Shown piece after piece: positions 1-5,687 of a stretch of 6,449 bases of DNA; position 1 is the stretch's first letter, and the number at the start of each line of letters is the position of its first letter. A program made the position numbers and the translations under genes. The notes beneath the pieces were generated by a model that was not told the origin of the DNA, did no database searches, and saw only the letters and a list, made by a program, of their open reading frames with translations. Source of the DNA: Pseudomonas sp. (lineage in GTDB: Bacteria; Pseudomonadota; Gammaproteobacteria; Pseudomonadales; Pseudomonadaceae); contig JAPLSD010000660.1 in the NCBI GenBank assembly GCA_026398835.1, forward strand, positions 1 to 6,449. The letters are read 5' to 3'.

Positions 1-512
1 TCGCCAGCTCCGAAGCCACCGCCGCACGCCTCAAGGGCCACGGCATTCCGGTGTATGAGCTCAATACCGTCAGCGATTTGGAGTTCTACGTCGACGGCGC
101 CGATGAAAGCGACGAACACTTGAACCTGATCAAGGGCGGTGGCGCAGCCCTGACCCGCGAGAAAATCGTCGCGGCCGTGGCCAAGACCTTCATCTGCATC
201 GCCGACGCCAGCAAACTGGTGCCGGTACTGGGCGCCTTCCCGCTGCCAGTCGAAGTGATTCCGATGGCCCGCAGCCACGTGGCCCGTGAACTGGTGAAAC
301 TGGGCGGCGACCCGGTTTACCGTGAAGGCGTGTTGACCGACAACGGCAACATCATCCTTGACGTGTTCAACATGCAGATCACCAATCCGGTGGAGTTGGA
401 GCGTCAGATCAACGCCATCGTCGGCGTGGTCACCAACGGCTTGTTCGCAGCGCGTCCGGCTGACCTGCTGCTGCTGGGCACCAGCGAAGGCGTGAAAACC
501 CTGCGCGCATGA
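1..512 (+). CDS. rpiA: Ribose-5-phosphate isomerase A, 3' part (5' end outside window)
   Basis: Interconverts ribose 5-phosphate and ribulose 5-phosphate in the non-oxidative pentose phosphate pathway; cytoplasmic. The reading frame is open from the left edge (first full codon at base 3) to TGA at 510-512, giving 169 visible residues. Family proteins have about 219-224, so about 50 N-terminal residues lie upstream. Visible signatures are D-G-A-D-E starting at base 93 (the catalytic Asp81/Asp84 region of E. coli RpiA), then [11 protein letters not shown], which holds the equivalents of Lys94 and the general base Glu103, then the [10 protein letters not shown] stretch and a C-terminal G-V-K-T. 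Counting back from the C-terminus, the visible residues fall on E. coli numbering without a gap, so this part is intact. A GTG at 51 is an internal valine codon, not the start. The gene converges on the minus-strand gene ending at 643. Confidence 0.96.
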   Translation, partial: ASSEATAARLKGHGIPVYELNTVSDLEFYVDGADESDEHLNLIKGGGAALTREKIVAAVAKTFICIADASKLVPVLGAFPLPVEVIPMARSHVARELVKLGGDPVYREGVLTDNGNIILDVFNMQITNPVELERQINAIVGVVTNGLFAARPADLLLLGTSEGVKTLRA

Positions 513-532
513 CCCTGGAGCAGCCGGTCGAC

Positions 533-623
533 GCTCGATTGCTCGCGATAGCGGTCTGTCATCTGTCAGTCGACATCTCTGTCGCCTGTGACGGCCTCAT
601 CGCGAGCAAGCTCGGCTCCTACA
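533..623. repeat. Degenerate inverted pair of Pseudomonas REP-like sequences
   Basis: The 130-bp gap between the convergent rpiA and SdiA-regulated-family genes holds two REP-like arms. The right arm (about 591-623, read on the minus strand) resembles the common P. fluorescens repeat with consensus GTAGGAGCGAGCTTGCTCGC, with one extra base. The left arm (about 533-555, read on the plus strand) keeps the inner half but has lost its outer half. The two arms share a perfect 11-bp inverted match, TTGCTCGCGAT at 539-549 and its complement at 599-609, with 49 bp between. The head-to-head layout is that of a REPIN or REP doublet in an advanced state of decay. The consensus is from memory. It could also help end transcription of the convergent genes, but there is no T-tract. 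Confidence 0.7.
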
Positions 624-642
624 TTTAGTTATGCGGTGTTTA

Positions 643-1560
643 TCAGGGCTGTGGTGGTTTTTTGAAGACGTAAAACAGGTTGGGCTCACTGACCAGGTAC
701 ATCGTACCCTCGTCATCCATGGCGATCCCTTCCGCTTGCGGCACGGTCTTTTGCAGCCCCTGATACCCCTTGCTCAGTGACATAGTGCTCAACGGCTGAC
801 CGTCCACATCCAGCTCCAGAATCAGCCTCGACTCATCGGACAGCGCCAGTAAATGACCGCTGCGCTTGTCGTATTGCAGACTGGACAGATCGCGGACAAA
901 CAGCCCGGCATCGCGCTTCGGGTTATTCAGTACGTGCACTGAATAGGACTTCTCATCCTGGAAGCGGGGAAACCCCTGCACTTCATAAATCAGCATCGGG
1001 TCGCGTTCCTTGGCGACGAACAGCCGTTTACCCACCGAATCGTAGGCGAGACCTTCAAACCCCTTGTTGCCACTCATGTGCACGCCGAGAGTCATTTGCT
1101 CCGCGTCGGCCGCATCGAGAAAGACCGTGTTGTCTTCCAGATGGACCTTGATCAACCGCTGCTGATACTCATCGGCAATCACATAGGTATTGGCGCTGAT
1201 GAATTCCACAGCTTCCGGATCACCGAAACCGATCAACCGCACACGACGAAGAATCCGACCGTCGAGGGACAGTTCGATCAGTTCGGAGTTTTTATTGGTG
1301 ACGGTGAACAGGCTGTTGCGGCCCGGATCGTAGGTCAGCGCCGAGACATCGGCATCCAGACCTACGATGACCCTGGCCTCGATTGACACCCGGTAATCCG
1401 CCAGCCCCATGGACCGAGCATCCGCCGGCTGCCACCAGGTCTGCAGGTTGAACCAGGCACGCTCGAAAAATCGATCGTGCTGCCCGGCCAGCCCCAGCAG
1501 CGCCAGGGCGACCAGACTGACAAGCAACAGCAAAGGTTTAGGGCGGGCAAATCGACGCAT
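643..1560 (-). CDS. SdiA-regulated (YjiK-like) beta-propeller protein, exported or membrane-anchored
   Basis: This 305-residue protein belongs to the SdiA-regulated family (E. coli YjiK), whose biochemical role is not established. Residues 1-9 are basic (M-R-R-F-A-R-P-K-P) and residues 10-26 form one hydrophobic segment, so it is a signal anchor or an uncleaved signal peptide with the rest in the periplasm. From about residue 66 there are propeller-like repeats, each with an acidic/Gly turn before a strand: V-S-A-L-T-Y-D at 72-78, D-P-E-A-V-E-F at 114-120, G-F-E-G-L-A-Y-D at 167-174, D-L-S-S-L-Q-Y-D at 224-231, and A-E-G-I-A-M-D-D at 276-283 followed by S-E-P-N. The start ATG at 1560 is chosen because it precedes the signal segment, although the ribosome-binding site is poor (GAG about 9 bases upstream). 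It lies 87 bp downstream of the FAH-family gene on the same strand. A link to quorum sensing is only implied by the family name. Confidence 0.85.
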   Translation of the reverse strand: MRRFARPKPLLLLVSLVALALLGLAGQHDRFFERAWFNLQTWWQPADARSMGLADYRVSIEARVIVGLDADVSALTYDPGRNSLFTVTNKNSELIELSLDGRILRRVRLIGFGDPEAVEFISANTYVIADEYQQRLIKVHLEDNTVFLDAADAEQMTLGVHMSGNKGFEGLAYDSVGKRLFVAKERDPMLIYEVQGFPRFQDEKSYSVHVLNNPKRDAGLFVRDLSSLQYDKRSGHLLALSDESRLILELDVDGQPLSTMSLSKGYQGLQKTVPQAEGIAMDDEGTMYLVSEPNLFYVFKKPPQP

Positions 1561-1647
1561 TCAGGCAAGCTCAAAAACAAAACGGGTGGATGAAATACCA
1601 CGACTGTATGAATTCAAGCTTAATGGCCGTAGATACCGTCTTTCTCC

Positions 1648-2316
1648 TCAGCGAACGCTGCTGTTGAAGCTGCTCACGCCCGGCAATTCCAGCACCAGTT
1701 CATCACCGACATTCAGCGGGCCGACGCCCACCGGGGTGCCGGTCAGGATCACGTCACCGGCCAGCAGCGAGAAACAGCCAGCCATGTACTGAATCATCGG
1801 CACGATCGGGTTGAGCATGTCGCGACTGTTGCCGTCCTGACGGACTTCACCATTAATGGTCAAGCGGATGCCGATGTCGGTCAGGTCAGCGAAGGTGCTG
1901 CTGACCACGAACGGTGCCAGTACGGCAGCGCCGTCGAACGACTTGGCGATTTCCCACGGCAGGCCTTTGGCTTTCAGCTCAGCCTGTTTGTCGCGCAAGG
2001 TCAGGTCCAGCGCCGGAGCAAAACCGGAAATCGCATCGAGCACTTCTTCGCGGCTCGGCCTGGTCGACAGCGGCTTGCCGATCAACACGGCAATTTCAGC
2101 CTCGTAGTGCACCGAGCCACGCTCGGTCGGAATCTTGAAGCCGTCGTCTTCAAGCGCAACGACACAACTGCCCGGCTTGATGAACAGCAATGGCTCGGTA
2201 GGCACCGGATTGTCCAGTTCCTTGGCGTGTTCGGCATAGTTGCGGCCAATGCACACCACTTTCCCGACCGGGAAGTGAATACGAGTACCGTCGACATACT
2301 GGTGCTGATAGCTCAT
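1648..2316 (-). CDS. Fumarylacetoacetate hydrolase-family protein (FAHD1-type acylpyruvase/oxaloacetate decarboxylase)
   Basis: This 222-residue single-domain cytoplasmic enzyme has the usual length for the FAHD1 group. An N-terminal G-R-N-Y-A-E-H-A-K-E motif (24-33) is the group's hallmark. The metal site is visible as Glu72 and Glu74 in H-Y-E-A-E and Asp104 in A-L-D-L-T; R-D at 108-109 and Lys125 in A-K-S-F follow. These correspond to Glu71, Glu73, Asp102 and Lys123 of human FAHD1. The C-terminal T-G-T-P-V-G-V-G-P (192-200) is also typical. Relatives cleave acylpyruvates or decarboxylate or tautomerise oxaloacetate; the substrate here cannot be read from sequence. The start at 2316 has a good ribosome-binding site. 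The gene begins 29 bp after the stop of the D-2-hydroxyglutarate dehydrogenase gene, so the two are probably co-transcribed and may share 2-oxoacid housekeeping (inference). Confidence 0.92.
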   Translation of the reverse strand: MSYQHQYVDGTRIHFPVGKVVCIGRNYAEHAKELDNPVPTEPLLFIKPGSCVVALEDDGFKIPTERGSVHYEAEIAVLIGKPLSTRPSREEVLDAISGFAPALDLTLRDKQAELKAKGLPWEIAKSFDGAAVLAPFVVSSTFADLTDIGIRLTINGEVRQDGNSRDMLNPIVPMIQYMAGCFSLLAGDVILTGTPVGVGPLNVGDELVLELPGVSSFNSSVR

Positions 2317-2323
2317 TTACCGA

Positions 2324-2328
2324 CTCCT
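2324..2328 (-). promoter_or_regulatory. Ribosome-binding site of the FAH-family gene
   Basis: AGGAG on the minus strand, 7 bases before the ATG at 2316. It fits in the 29-bp gap after the upstream dehydrogenase gene and fixes the start codon. Confidence 0.8.
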
Positions 2329-2345
2329 GCTTCAAAGATAGGACG

Positions 2346-3740
2346 TCAAACCGCGAAGATCTTGCCCGGGTTCATAATGCCGTTCGGGTCGAACACCGCC
2401 TTGACGGCTTTCATGTATTCGATCTCAACCGGCGAGCGGCTGTAGGTCAGGTAATCACGCTTGGTCATGCCGACGCCATGCTCGGCGGAAATCGAACCGT
2501 TGTATTTCTCGACGGTTTCGAACACCCACTTGTTGACGGTCGCGCACTTGGCGAAGAACTCGTCTTTGCTCAGGTTTGCAGGCTTTAGGATGTTCAAGTG
2601 CAGGTTGCCGTCGCCAATGTGGCCGAACCAGACGATTTCGAAATCAGGATAGTGCTCGCCGACGATCGCGTCGATTTCCTTCAGGAATGCCGGGACTTTC
2701 GACACAGTCACCGAAATGTCGTTCTTGTACGGCGTCCAGTGGGAAATGGTTTCGGAGATGTATTCGCGCAGCTTCCAGAGGTTCTGCAACTGCGACTCGC
2801 TCTGGCTCATCACGCCGTCGAGTACCCATCCCTCTTCGACGCAGTGTTCGAAAGTTTCCAGGGCGTGGTTGGCCACTTCTTCAGTGGTCGCTTCAAATTC
2901 CAGCAGCGCGTAGAACGGGCAATCGGTTTCGAATGGTGCCGGTACGTCGCCACGGGCCAGCACTTTGGCCAGCGCTTTATCAGAGAAGAACTCGAAGGCG
3001 GTCAGGTCCAGCTTGCTCTGGAACGCGTGCAGAACCGGCATGATCGAGTCGAAATCGGTCGTGCCGAGGACCATCGCGGTGAGATTTTTCGGCGCCCGGT
3101 CCAGACGCATGGTGGCTTCGACGACAAAACCCAGCGTGCCTTCGGCGCCGATGAACAGCTGACGCAAGTCGTAGCCAGTGGCGTTTTTGATCAGGTCTTT
3201 GTTCAGCTCCAGCAGGTCACCCTTGCCGGTCACGACTTTCATGCCAGCGACCCAGTTACGGGTCATGCCGTAGCGAATCACTTTGATCCCGCCAGCGTTG
3301 GTGCCGATATTGCCGCCAATCTGGCTGGAACCGGCCGACGCGAAGTCCACCGGGTAGTACAGACCTTTTTCTTCAGCCACGTTCTGCAAGTGCTCGGTGA
3401 CCACGCCCGGCTGGCAGATCGCGGTGCGATCAGTCATGTTCACGTCGAGGATCTGGTTCATATAGTCGAACGACACCACCACTTCGCCATTGGCCGCTAC
3501 CGCCGCCGCCGACAGCCCGGTTCGACCACCGGAGGGCACCAGCGCGATTTTGTGCTGATTGGCCCAGCGCACGATGGCCTGGACTTGCTCGGTGGTTTTC
3601 GGGAACACGATGGCGGTCGGGGCCGGAGCGAAATGCTTGGTCCAATCCTTGCCATAAGCATTCAGGGAGTCGGCATCGGTCAGCACCTTGCCAGGCTCAA
3701 CCAGGGTCTTCAGCTCTTCAATCAGGGCAGGATTGGTCAT
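2346..3740 (-). CDS. D-2-hydroxyglutarate dehydrogenase (FAD-binding, GlcD/D2HGDH family)
   Basis: Oxidises D-2-hydroxyglutarate to 2-oxoglutarate with FAD, passing electrons probably to electron-transfer flavoprotein. From the ATG at 3740 the protein has 464 residues. An N-terminal PCMH-type FAD domain shows P-S-G-G-R-T-G-L at 69-76, S-A-G-S-S-Q-I-G-G-N at 135-144 and G-A-E-G-T-L-G at 198-204. The C-terminal FAD-oxidase domain carries Arg325, Lys339, the metal ligands His374 and His381 in G-H-I-G-D-G-N-L-H-L-N, and Glu420-His421 in A-E-H-G-V-G. As I recall, His374, His381 and Glu420 are the numbers reported for the P. aeruginosa enzyme, which supports this start. In-frame ATGs at 3764 and 3770 would add 8 or 10 residues; the latter has AGG touching it. 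Before 3740 there is GAGAG at 8-base spacing. Divergence from serA favours D2HGDH over glycolate oxidase GlcD. It probably leads an operon with the FAH-family gene. Confidence 0.93.
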   Translation of the reverse strand: MTNPALIEELKTLVEPGKVLTDADSLNAYGKDWTKHFAPAPTAIVFPKTTEQVQAIVRWANQHKIALVPSGGRTGLSAAAVAANGEVVVSFDYMNQILDVNMTDRTAICQPGVVTEHLQNVAEEKGLYYPVDFASAGSSQIGGNIGTNAGGIKVIRYGMTRNWVAGMKVVTGKGDLLELNKDLIKNATGYDLRQLFIGAEGTLGFVVEATMRLDRAPKNLTAMVLGTTDFDSIMPVLHAFQSKLDLTAFEFFSDKALAKVLARGDVPAPFETDCPFYALLEFEATTEEVANHALETFEHCVEEGWVLDGVMSQSESQLQNLWKLREYISETISHWTPYKNDISVTVSKVPAFLKEIDAIVGEHYPDFEIVWFGHIGDGNLHLNILKPANLSKDEFFAKCATVNKWVFETVEKYNGSISAEHGVGMTKRDYLTYSRSPVEIEYMKAVKAVFDPNGIMNPGKIFAV

Positions 3741-3806
3741 CGACAGAACTCTCGAACAATTCATGGTCATCCTGAGAACGCTTCACGTCGCAGGAATGAG
3801 TGTTTA

Positions 3807-3838
3807 GCGGGGTGCATATGCTAGCATACCGCCCCCGC
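3807..3838. promoter_or_regulatory. Dyad-symmetric element in the serA/D2HGDH divergent control region
   Basis: The 202-bp region 3741-3942 lies between two divergent genes. At its middle, 3817-3828 reads TATGCTAGCATA, a perfect 12-bp palindrome. It is flanked symmetrically, after 4 non-matching bases on each side, by GCGGGG (3807-3812) and CCCCGC (3833-3838), so 12 of 16 base pairs across the 32-bp element are symmetric. The palindrome offers a -10-like TATGCT on each strand. On the minus strand a -35-like TGGGCA (complement of 3846-3851) lies 17 bp upstream, suggesting a promoter for the dehydrogenase gene with a leader of about 75 bases. I see no convincing -35 for serA on the plus strand. 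It may be an operator, a shared promoter core, or both. Confidence 0.45.
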
Positions 3839-3861
3839 AGGATAGTGCCCAAAGGCGTTCT

Positions 3862-3905
3862 GCGGTGACGGCTGTCATGCCGCCCAGGTCAGCTTTGGCT
3901 GTCCT
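3862..3905 (+). other. serA leader with two small potential hairpins
   Basis: If serA transcription starts near the palindrome, the leader is over 100 bases. It contains GCGGTGAC (3862-3869) pairing with GTCA (3874-3877) and CCGC (3880-3883), with a 2-base bulge. A second hairpin pairs AGG (3886-3888) and CAGC (3890-3893) with GCTG (3898-3901) and CCT (3903-3905). Neither has a T-tract, and no known riboswitch fold is recognised. The serA frame is open upstream to a GTG at 3865 and an ATG at 3877, but the resulting extension does not resemble SerA proteins, so it is treated as untranslated. Confidence 0.25.
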
Positions 3906-3942
3906 TCCCTGCCATTTTTCTCCGGGACACAGGTTTACGCAG

Positions 3943-5049
3943 ATGAGCAAGACTTCCCTCGATAAGAGCAAGATCAAGTTCCTTCTTCTCGAAGGCGTCC
4001 ATCAATCCGCTGTCGACGTCCTCAAGGCCGCCGGTTACACCAGCATTGAGTACCTCACTGGTTCTCTGCCGGAAGCCCAGCTGAAGGAGAAGATCGCTGA
4101 TGCTCACTTCATCGGCATTCGTTCCCGTACTCAGCTGACCGAAGAGATCTTCGATCACGCGAAGAAACTGGTCGCTGTTGGCTGTTTCTGCATCGGCACC
4201 AACCAGGTCGACCTCAACGCTGCGCGCGAACGCGGCATCGCTGTCTTCAACGCACCTTTCGAAATCCGTGGCAAAAAGCTCGGCATCGTTGGTTACGGCT
4301 CGATCGGTACTCAGCTGTCGGTCCTGGCTGAAGGCTTAGGGATGCAGGTGTACTTCTACGACACCGTGACCAAGCTGCCATTGGGCAACGCGACGCAAGT
4401 TGCCAGCCTGACCGAACTGCTGGGCATGTCTGACATCGTCACCCTGCACGTTCCGGAAACCGCTGCCACCCAGTGGATGATCGGCGAGAAAGAAATCCGT
4501 GCGATCAAAAAGGGCGGCATTCTGATCAACGCTGCTCGCGGCACCGTGGTTGAGCTGCAAGCCCTGGCGGACGCAATCAAGGACAAGCACCTGATCGGCG
4601 CGGCCATCGACGTATTCCCGGTGGAGCCGCGCTCCAACGACGAAGAGTTCGAAAGCCCGCTGCGTGGCCTGGACAACGTGATCCTGACCCCGCACATCGG
4701 CGGCTCCACTGCTGAAGCCCAGGCCAACATCGGTCTGGAAGTGGCAGAGAAACTGGTCAAGTACAGCGACAACGGTACGTCGGTGTCCTCGGTCAACTTC
4801 CCGGAAGTGGCCCTGCCGGCTCACCCTGGCAAGCACCGTTTGCTGCACATCCACGAGAACATCCCGGGTGTGATGAGCGAGATCAACAAGGTCTTCGCCG
4901 AAAACGGTATCAACATCTCCGGTCAGTTCCTGCAGACCAACGAGAAAGTCGGCTACGTCGTTATCGACGTCGACGCCGAGTACTCGGACCTGGCGCAAGA
5001 GAAGCTGCAACACATCAATGGCACCATCCGTTGCCGCGTGTTGTTCTAA
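3943..5049 (+). CDS. serA: D-3-phosphoglycerate dehydrogenase with a 41-residue internal in-frame deletion
   Basis: SerA catalyses the first step of serine synthesis, NAD-dependent oxidation of 3-phosphoglycerate, and can also reduce 2-oxoglutarate to D-2-hydroxyglutarate. The start at 3943 matches the family N-terminus; a weak ACAGG lies 9 bases before it. The product is 368 residues against about 409-410 normally. Residues 1-106 align without gaps, with the substrate residues Arg60-Ser61-Arg62. The protein then jumps from N-A-P-F (103-106) to E-I-R-G-K-K, which belongs at position 148. Downstream are the NAD motif G-Y-G-S-I-G (117-122), catalytic Arg199, Glu228 and His251 (normally 240, 269, 292; each shifted by exactly 41), and a C-terminal ACT domain with serine-site residues His304, Asn306 and Asn324. 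The missing part holds the N-T-R-S-V-A-E segment and interdomain helix, so activity is doubtful. The rest is undamaged, which suggests a recent or artificial loss. Confidence 0.95.
   Translation: MSKTSLDKSKIKFLLLEGVHQSAVDVLKAAGYTSIEYLTGSLPEAQLKEKIADAHFIGIRSRTQLTEEIFDHAKKLVAVGCFCIGTNQVDLNAARERGIAVFNAPFEIRGKKLGIVGYGSIGTQLSVLAEGLGMQVYFYDTVTKLPLGNATQVASLTELLGMSDIVTLHVPETAATQWMIGEKEIRAIKKGGILINAARGTVVELQALADAIKDKHLIGAAIDVFPVEPRSNDEEFESPLRGLDNVILTPHIGGSTAEAQANIGLEVAEKLVKYSDNGTSVSSVNFPEVALPAHPGKHRLLHIHENIPGVMSEINKVFAENGINISGQFLQTNEKVGYVVIDVDAEYSDLAQEKLQHINGTIRCRVLF
4258..4263 (+). other. Deletion junction inside serA
   Basis: The codon TTC (Phe106) at 4258-4260 is followed directly by GAA at 4261-4263, the equivalent of residue 148 in normal SerA. 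Family members have Phe both at 106 and at 147, so the lost block is either 107-147 or 106-146. Either way it is 123 bp and in frame. A TTC codon at each edge would supply short microhomology for a replication-slippage or recombination event. The intact sequence is known here only from family knowledge, not from this window. Confidence 0.85.
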
Positions 5050-5065
5050 GCTTCAAGCGCCAACG

Positions 5066-5097
5066 AAAAAGGGAGACCTCTCGGGTCTCCCTTTTTT
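5066..5097. terminator. Strong bidirectional rho-independent terminator
   Basis: A perfect 8-bp stem, GGGAGACC (5071-5078) with GGTCTCCC (5084-5091), has a 5-base loop. It is flanked by AAAAA on the left and TTTTTT on the right. It therefore works in both directions: for serA, 17 bases after its stop, and for the convergent DUF4399 gene, whose stop is at 5113. Confidence 0.95.
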
Positions 5098-5112
5098 ATG
5101 TCCGCGATATGT

Positions 5113-5553
5113 TTATTTCACAATGACGGTGATTTTCTTCGAGACGATCGGCGGGTCGAACGGCACGTGGTTCTTGTCGCCCAGCTCCATCTGCAAGGTG
5201 TGCTTGCCCGGGGCCAGTTTGATGTCAGTTTCGGTTTGCGCCAAGCCGAAGTGCATGTGGTTGGCGTCTTTCGGGATCGGCATGTTCTCCGCCGGCAATG
5301 TGTCAACGTCGATAAACAGGTGGTGGTGACCGGTGTTTTTGGTCTGGTCACCCGCTGGCGCCAGCGCTATGCCCTCGACGGCAAACCTGACCTTGAAGCT
5401 CTCACCCACCGTGGCGCCGTCCGCCGGAGAGACGATGCTCACCGTCGCGCCCTTGGGGGCCGGAGTGCGTGCAGTACTATCCGCAGCGCTCGCCAGCATC
5501 GAAGCACCCAGCAACAGGCTGACTAAAGCAGCACGAGAAACAAAGGTTTTCAT
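5113..5553 (-). CDS. Secreted DUF4399-family protein, histidine-rich
   Basis: This 146-residue protein has a clear Sec signal peptide: K and R near the start, a hydrophobic core at about 8-20, and A-S-A at 21-23 before the likely cleavage site. The mature part matches what I know of DUF4399: V-S-I-V-S-P-A-D-G-A-T-V (38-49), G-D-Q-T-K-N-T-G-H-H-H-L (68-79), D-A-N-H-M-H-F-G (96-103), L-A-P-G-K-H-T-L (113-120) and G-D-K-N-H-V-P-F (125-132). The pattern suggests an all-beta fold. The function is unknown. His76-78, His99, His101, His118 and His129 might bind a metal (inference). The start at 5553 is supported by GGAG six bases upstream and by the signal peptide; the frame continues upstream to 5667, but that extension would bury the signal peptide. 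It is convergent with serA and divergent from the binding-protein gene. Confidence 0.88.
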   Translation of the reverse strand: MKTFVSRAALVSLLLGASMLASAADSTARTPAPKGATVSIVSPADGATVGESFKVRFAVEGIALAPAGDQTKNTGHHHLFIDVDTLPAENMPIPKDANHMHFGLAQTETDIKLAPGKHTLQMELGDKNHVPFDPPIVSKKITVIVK

Positions 5554-5578
5554 TCTATTCTCCAGTTTTTCTGCAAAA

Positions 5579-5607
5579 TCTGTACGGTTGCGACAACTTC
5601 GTGGCAA
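5579..5607 (-). promoter_or_regulatory. Candidate sigma-70 promoter for the DUF4399 gene
   Basis: On the minus strand, TTGCCA (complement of 5602-5607, five of six matches to the -35 consensus) and TACAGA (complement of 5579-5584, a weak -10) are 17 bp apart. Transcription would begin about 10-20 bases before the ribosome-binding site at 5560-5563. The -10 is poor, so this is tentative. Confidence 0.3.
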
Positions 5608-5617
5608 TTCGTTGTCG
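5591..5617. promoter_or_regulatory. Inverted repeat in the DUF4399/binding-protein divergent region
   Basis: CGACAAC (5591-5597) and GTTGTCG (5611-5617) are perfect 7-bp inverted repeats with centres 20 bp apart, about two helical turns. They overlap the candidate DUF4399 promoter and lie about 70 bp before the binding-protein start. The spacing would suit a dimeric regulator bound to one face of the DNA. No known regulator site is recognised. Confidence 0.3.
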
Positions 5618-5676
5618 AAGGCACTCATCACCATAGCAAAGCGCACCAGAACCCGCGCATAGCACATTAGAATTCA

Positions 5677-5682
5677 AAGGAG
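5677..5682 (+). promoter_or_regulatory. Ribosome-binding site of the binding-protein gene
   Basis: AAGGAG five bases before the ATG at 5688; a strong site that fixes the start directly in front of the signal peptide. Confidence 0.85.
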
Positions 5683-5687
5683 TGACC

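Noticed and set aside
1610..1621. Adjacent EcoRI and HindIII sites, GAATTCAAGCTT, which look like a cloning linker
   Set aside because: No vector sequence surrounds them and the flanking genes keep their expected order; chance is sufficient.
1561..1647. Possible promoter for the SdiA-regulated-family gene (TTGAAT and TATTTC on the minus strand)
   Set aside because: The spacing is only 14 bp and both boxes are weak; read-through from the FAH-family gene is as likely.
3741..3770. Longer start for the dehydrogenase at 3770 or 3764
   Set aside because: The 3740 start gives the usual 464 residues and the expected active-site numbering; the 3770 ATG has AGG directly adjacent, which is too close for a ribosome-binding site.
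2598..3824. Long open frame on the plus strand (over 400 codons) opposite the dehydrogenase gene
   Set aside because: It is antisense to a gene with complete family motifs, is rich in H, R, Q and V as expected from a GC-rich codon mirror, and shows no recognisable domain or ribosome-binding site.
3865..3942. N-terminal extension of SerA from GTG at 3865 or ATG at 3877
   Set aside because: The family N-terminus aligns exactly with the ATG at 3943, and the extension resembles no SerA sequence.
4336..5013. Long minus-strand open frame of 225 codons inside serA
   Set aside because: It mirrors the serA codon pattern, with no motif of its own, and serA has clear homology on the other strand.
5668..5673. 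TAGAAT as a -10 box for the binding-protein gene
   Set aside because: Transcription would start within the ribosome-binding site at 5677-5682, and no -35 is visible at the right distance.
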